Assembly: GCF_000247815.1 (NCBI RefSeq)
Contig: NC_021681.1
Coordinates: 4,736,914 to 4,800,913 of the forward strand
Direction of reading: 5' to 3'
Length of the DNA stretch: 64,000 nt
DNA from: Ficedula albicollis
Lineage: Eukaryota; Chordata; Aves; Passeriformes; Muscicapidae
The notes beneath the pieces were generated by a model. The model saw only the letters and a list, made by a program, of their open reading frames with translations, was not told the origin of the DNA and ran no database searches. Below, piece after piece: positions 63,777-64,000 of this stretch (within the stretch, counting starts at the first letter, position 1; each line of letters begins with the position of its first letter). The position numbers and the translations under genes are program-made.

Positions 63777-64000
63777 GTAAGTGTCTGCTGGCAGCAGCCT
63801 TTGGGGGAAGGAAGTCAAAACCTCCGTGGTTTCCGCCAGGCAGGGCTGCTCTGGTGCGGCACACGCCAGAGCCAGGCAGCAGTTTGGGAAAAGCCGGGAC
63901 AAGAAGCGCTGCTGGCTTTGGTCAGCCGTGCCTCTGTCAAGGAGAAGGGTGTTCTGAGTGTTACCGTGGGATGGAGGGAGGGGGCAGCCCCCACCCTGCC

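Overview
The window is vertebrate and almost certainly avian nuclear DNA, probably from a passerine-like bird. It has intron-rich genes with GT-AG junctions and many truncated CR1 retroposons in both orientations, some ending in the ATTCTATG-type CR1 tail. It also has LTRs of avian ERVL type. There is no operon-like or prokaryotic structure. Most long open frames are chance products of GC-rich or simple-repeat DNA.

Layout. (1) 1-23040, plus strand: the PAK2 kinase gene from its first coding exon to its 3'UTR. It has 14 coding exons that join in phase into 521 residues. (2) 23040-27360: intergenic, with one CR1 fragment at 24.9 kb and another at 26.9 kb. (3) 27364-30010, plus strand: AQP12, an unorthodox aquaporin. 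Its three exons join in phase into 301 residues, with a TATA box, a PTF1-like site upstream and a polyadenylation signal. (4) 31575-32184: LTR-like DNA that ends 19 bp from the next gene's stop codon. (5) 32203-40493, minus strand: a galactose-3-O-sulfotransferase, best match GAL3ST2. Four coding exons join in phase into 611 residues, with an unusually long stem. Intron 1 holds a run of 484 C (G on the coding strand). (6) 40.5-63.6 kb: gene-poor DNA with CR1 copies, a perfect 890-bp tandem duplication (43890-45669), a solo ERVL-type LTR with tandem repeats in U3 (50136-50830), and an 885-bp GGAAT/AGAAT pentanucleotide array (52366-53250). (7) 63636-63776, plus strand: a TATA box and first exon encoding a signal peptide, for a secreted or membrane protein that continues beyond the window.

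The genes do not form a pathway. PAK2 is a cytoskeletal and survival kinase, AQP12 is an intracellular channel of pancreatic acinar cells in mammals, and GAL3ST2 is a Golgi sulfotransferase. In human, PAK2 lies at 3q29, whereas AQP12 and GAL3ST2 lie at 2q37.3. The window therefore appears to cross a junction between two blocks that are separate in human.

I found no undescribed multi-gene system. The points most worth checking are the changed caspase site and P1' residue in PAK2, the triplicated splice donor and PTF1-like site in AQP12, the long stem of GAL3ST2, the 484-base homopolymer, the perfect 890-bp duplication, and a CR1 insertion that may supply a PAK2 branch point.
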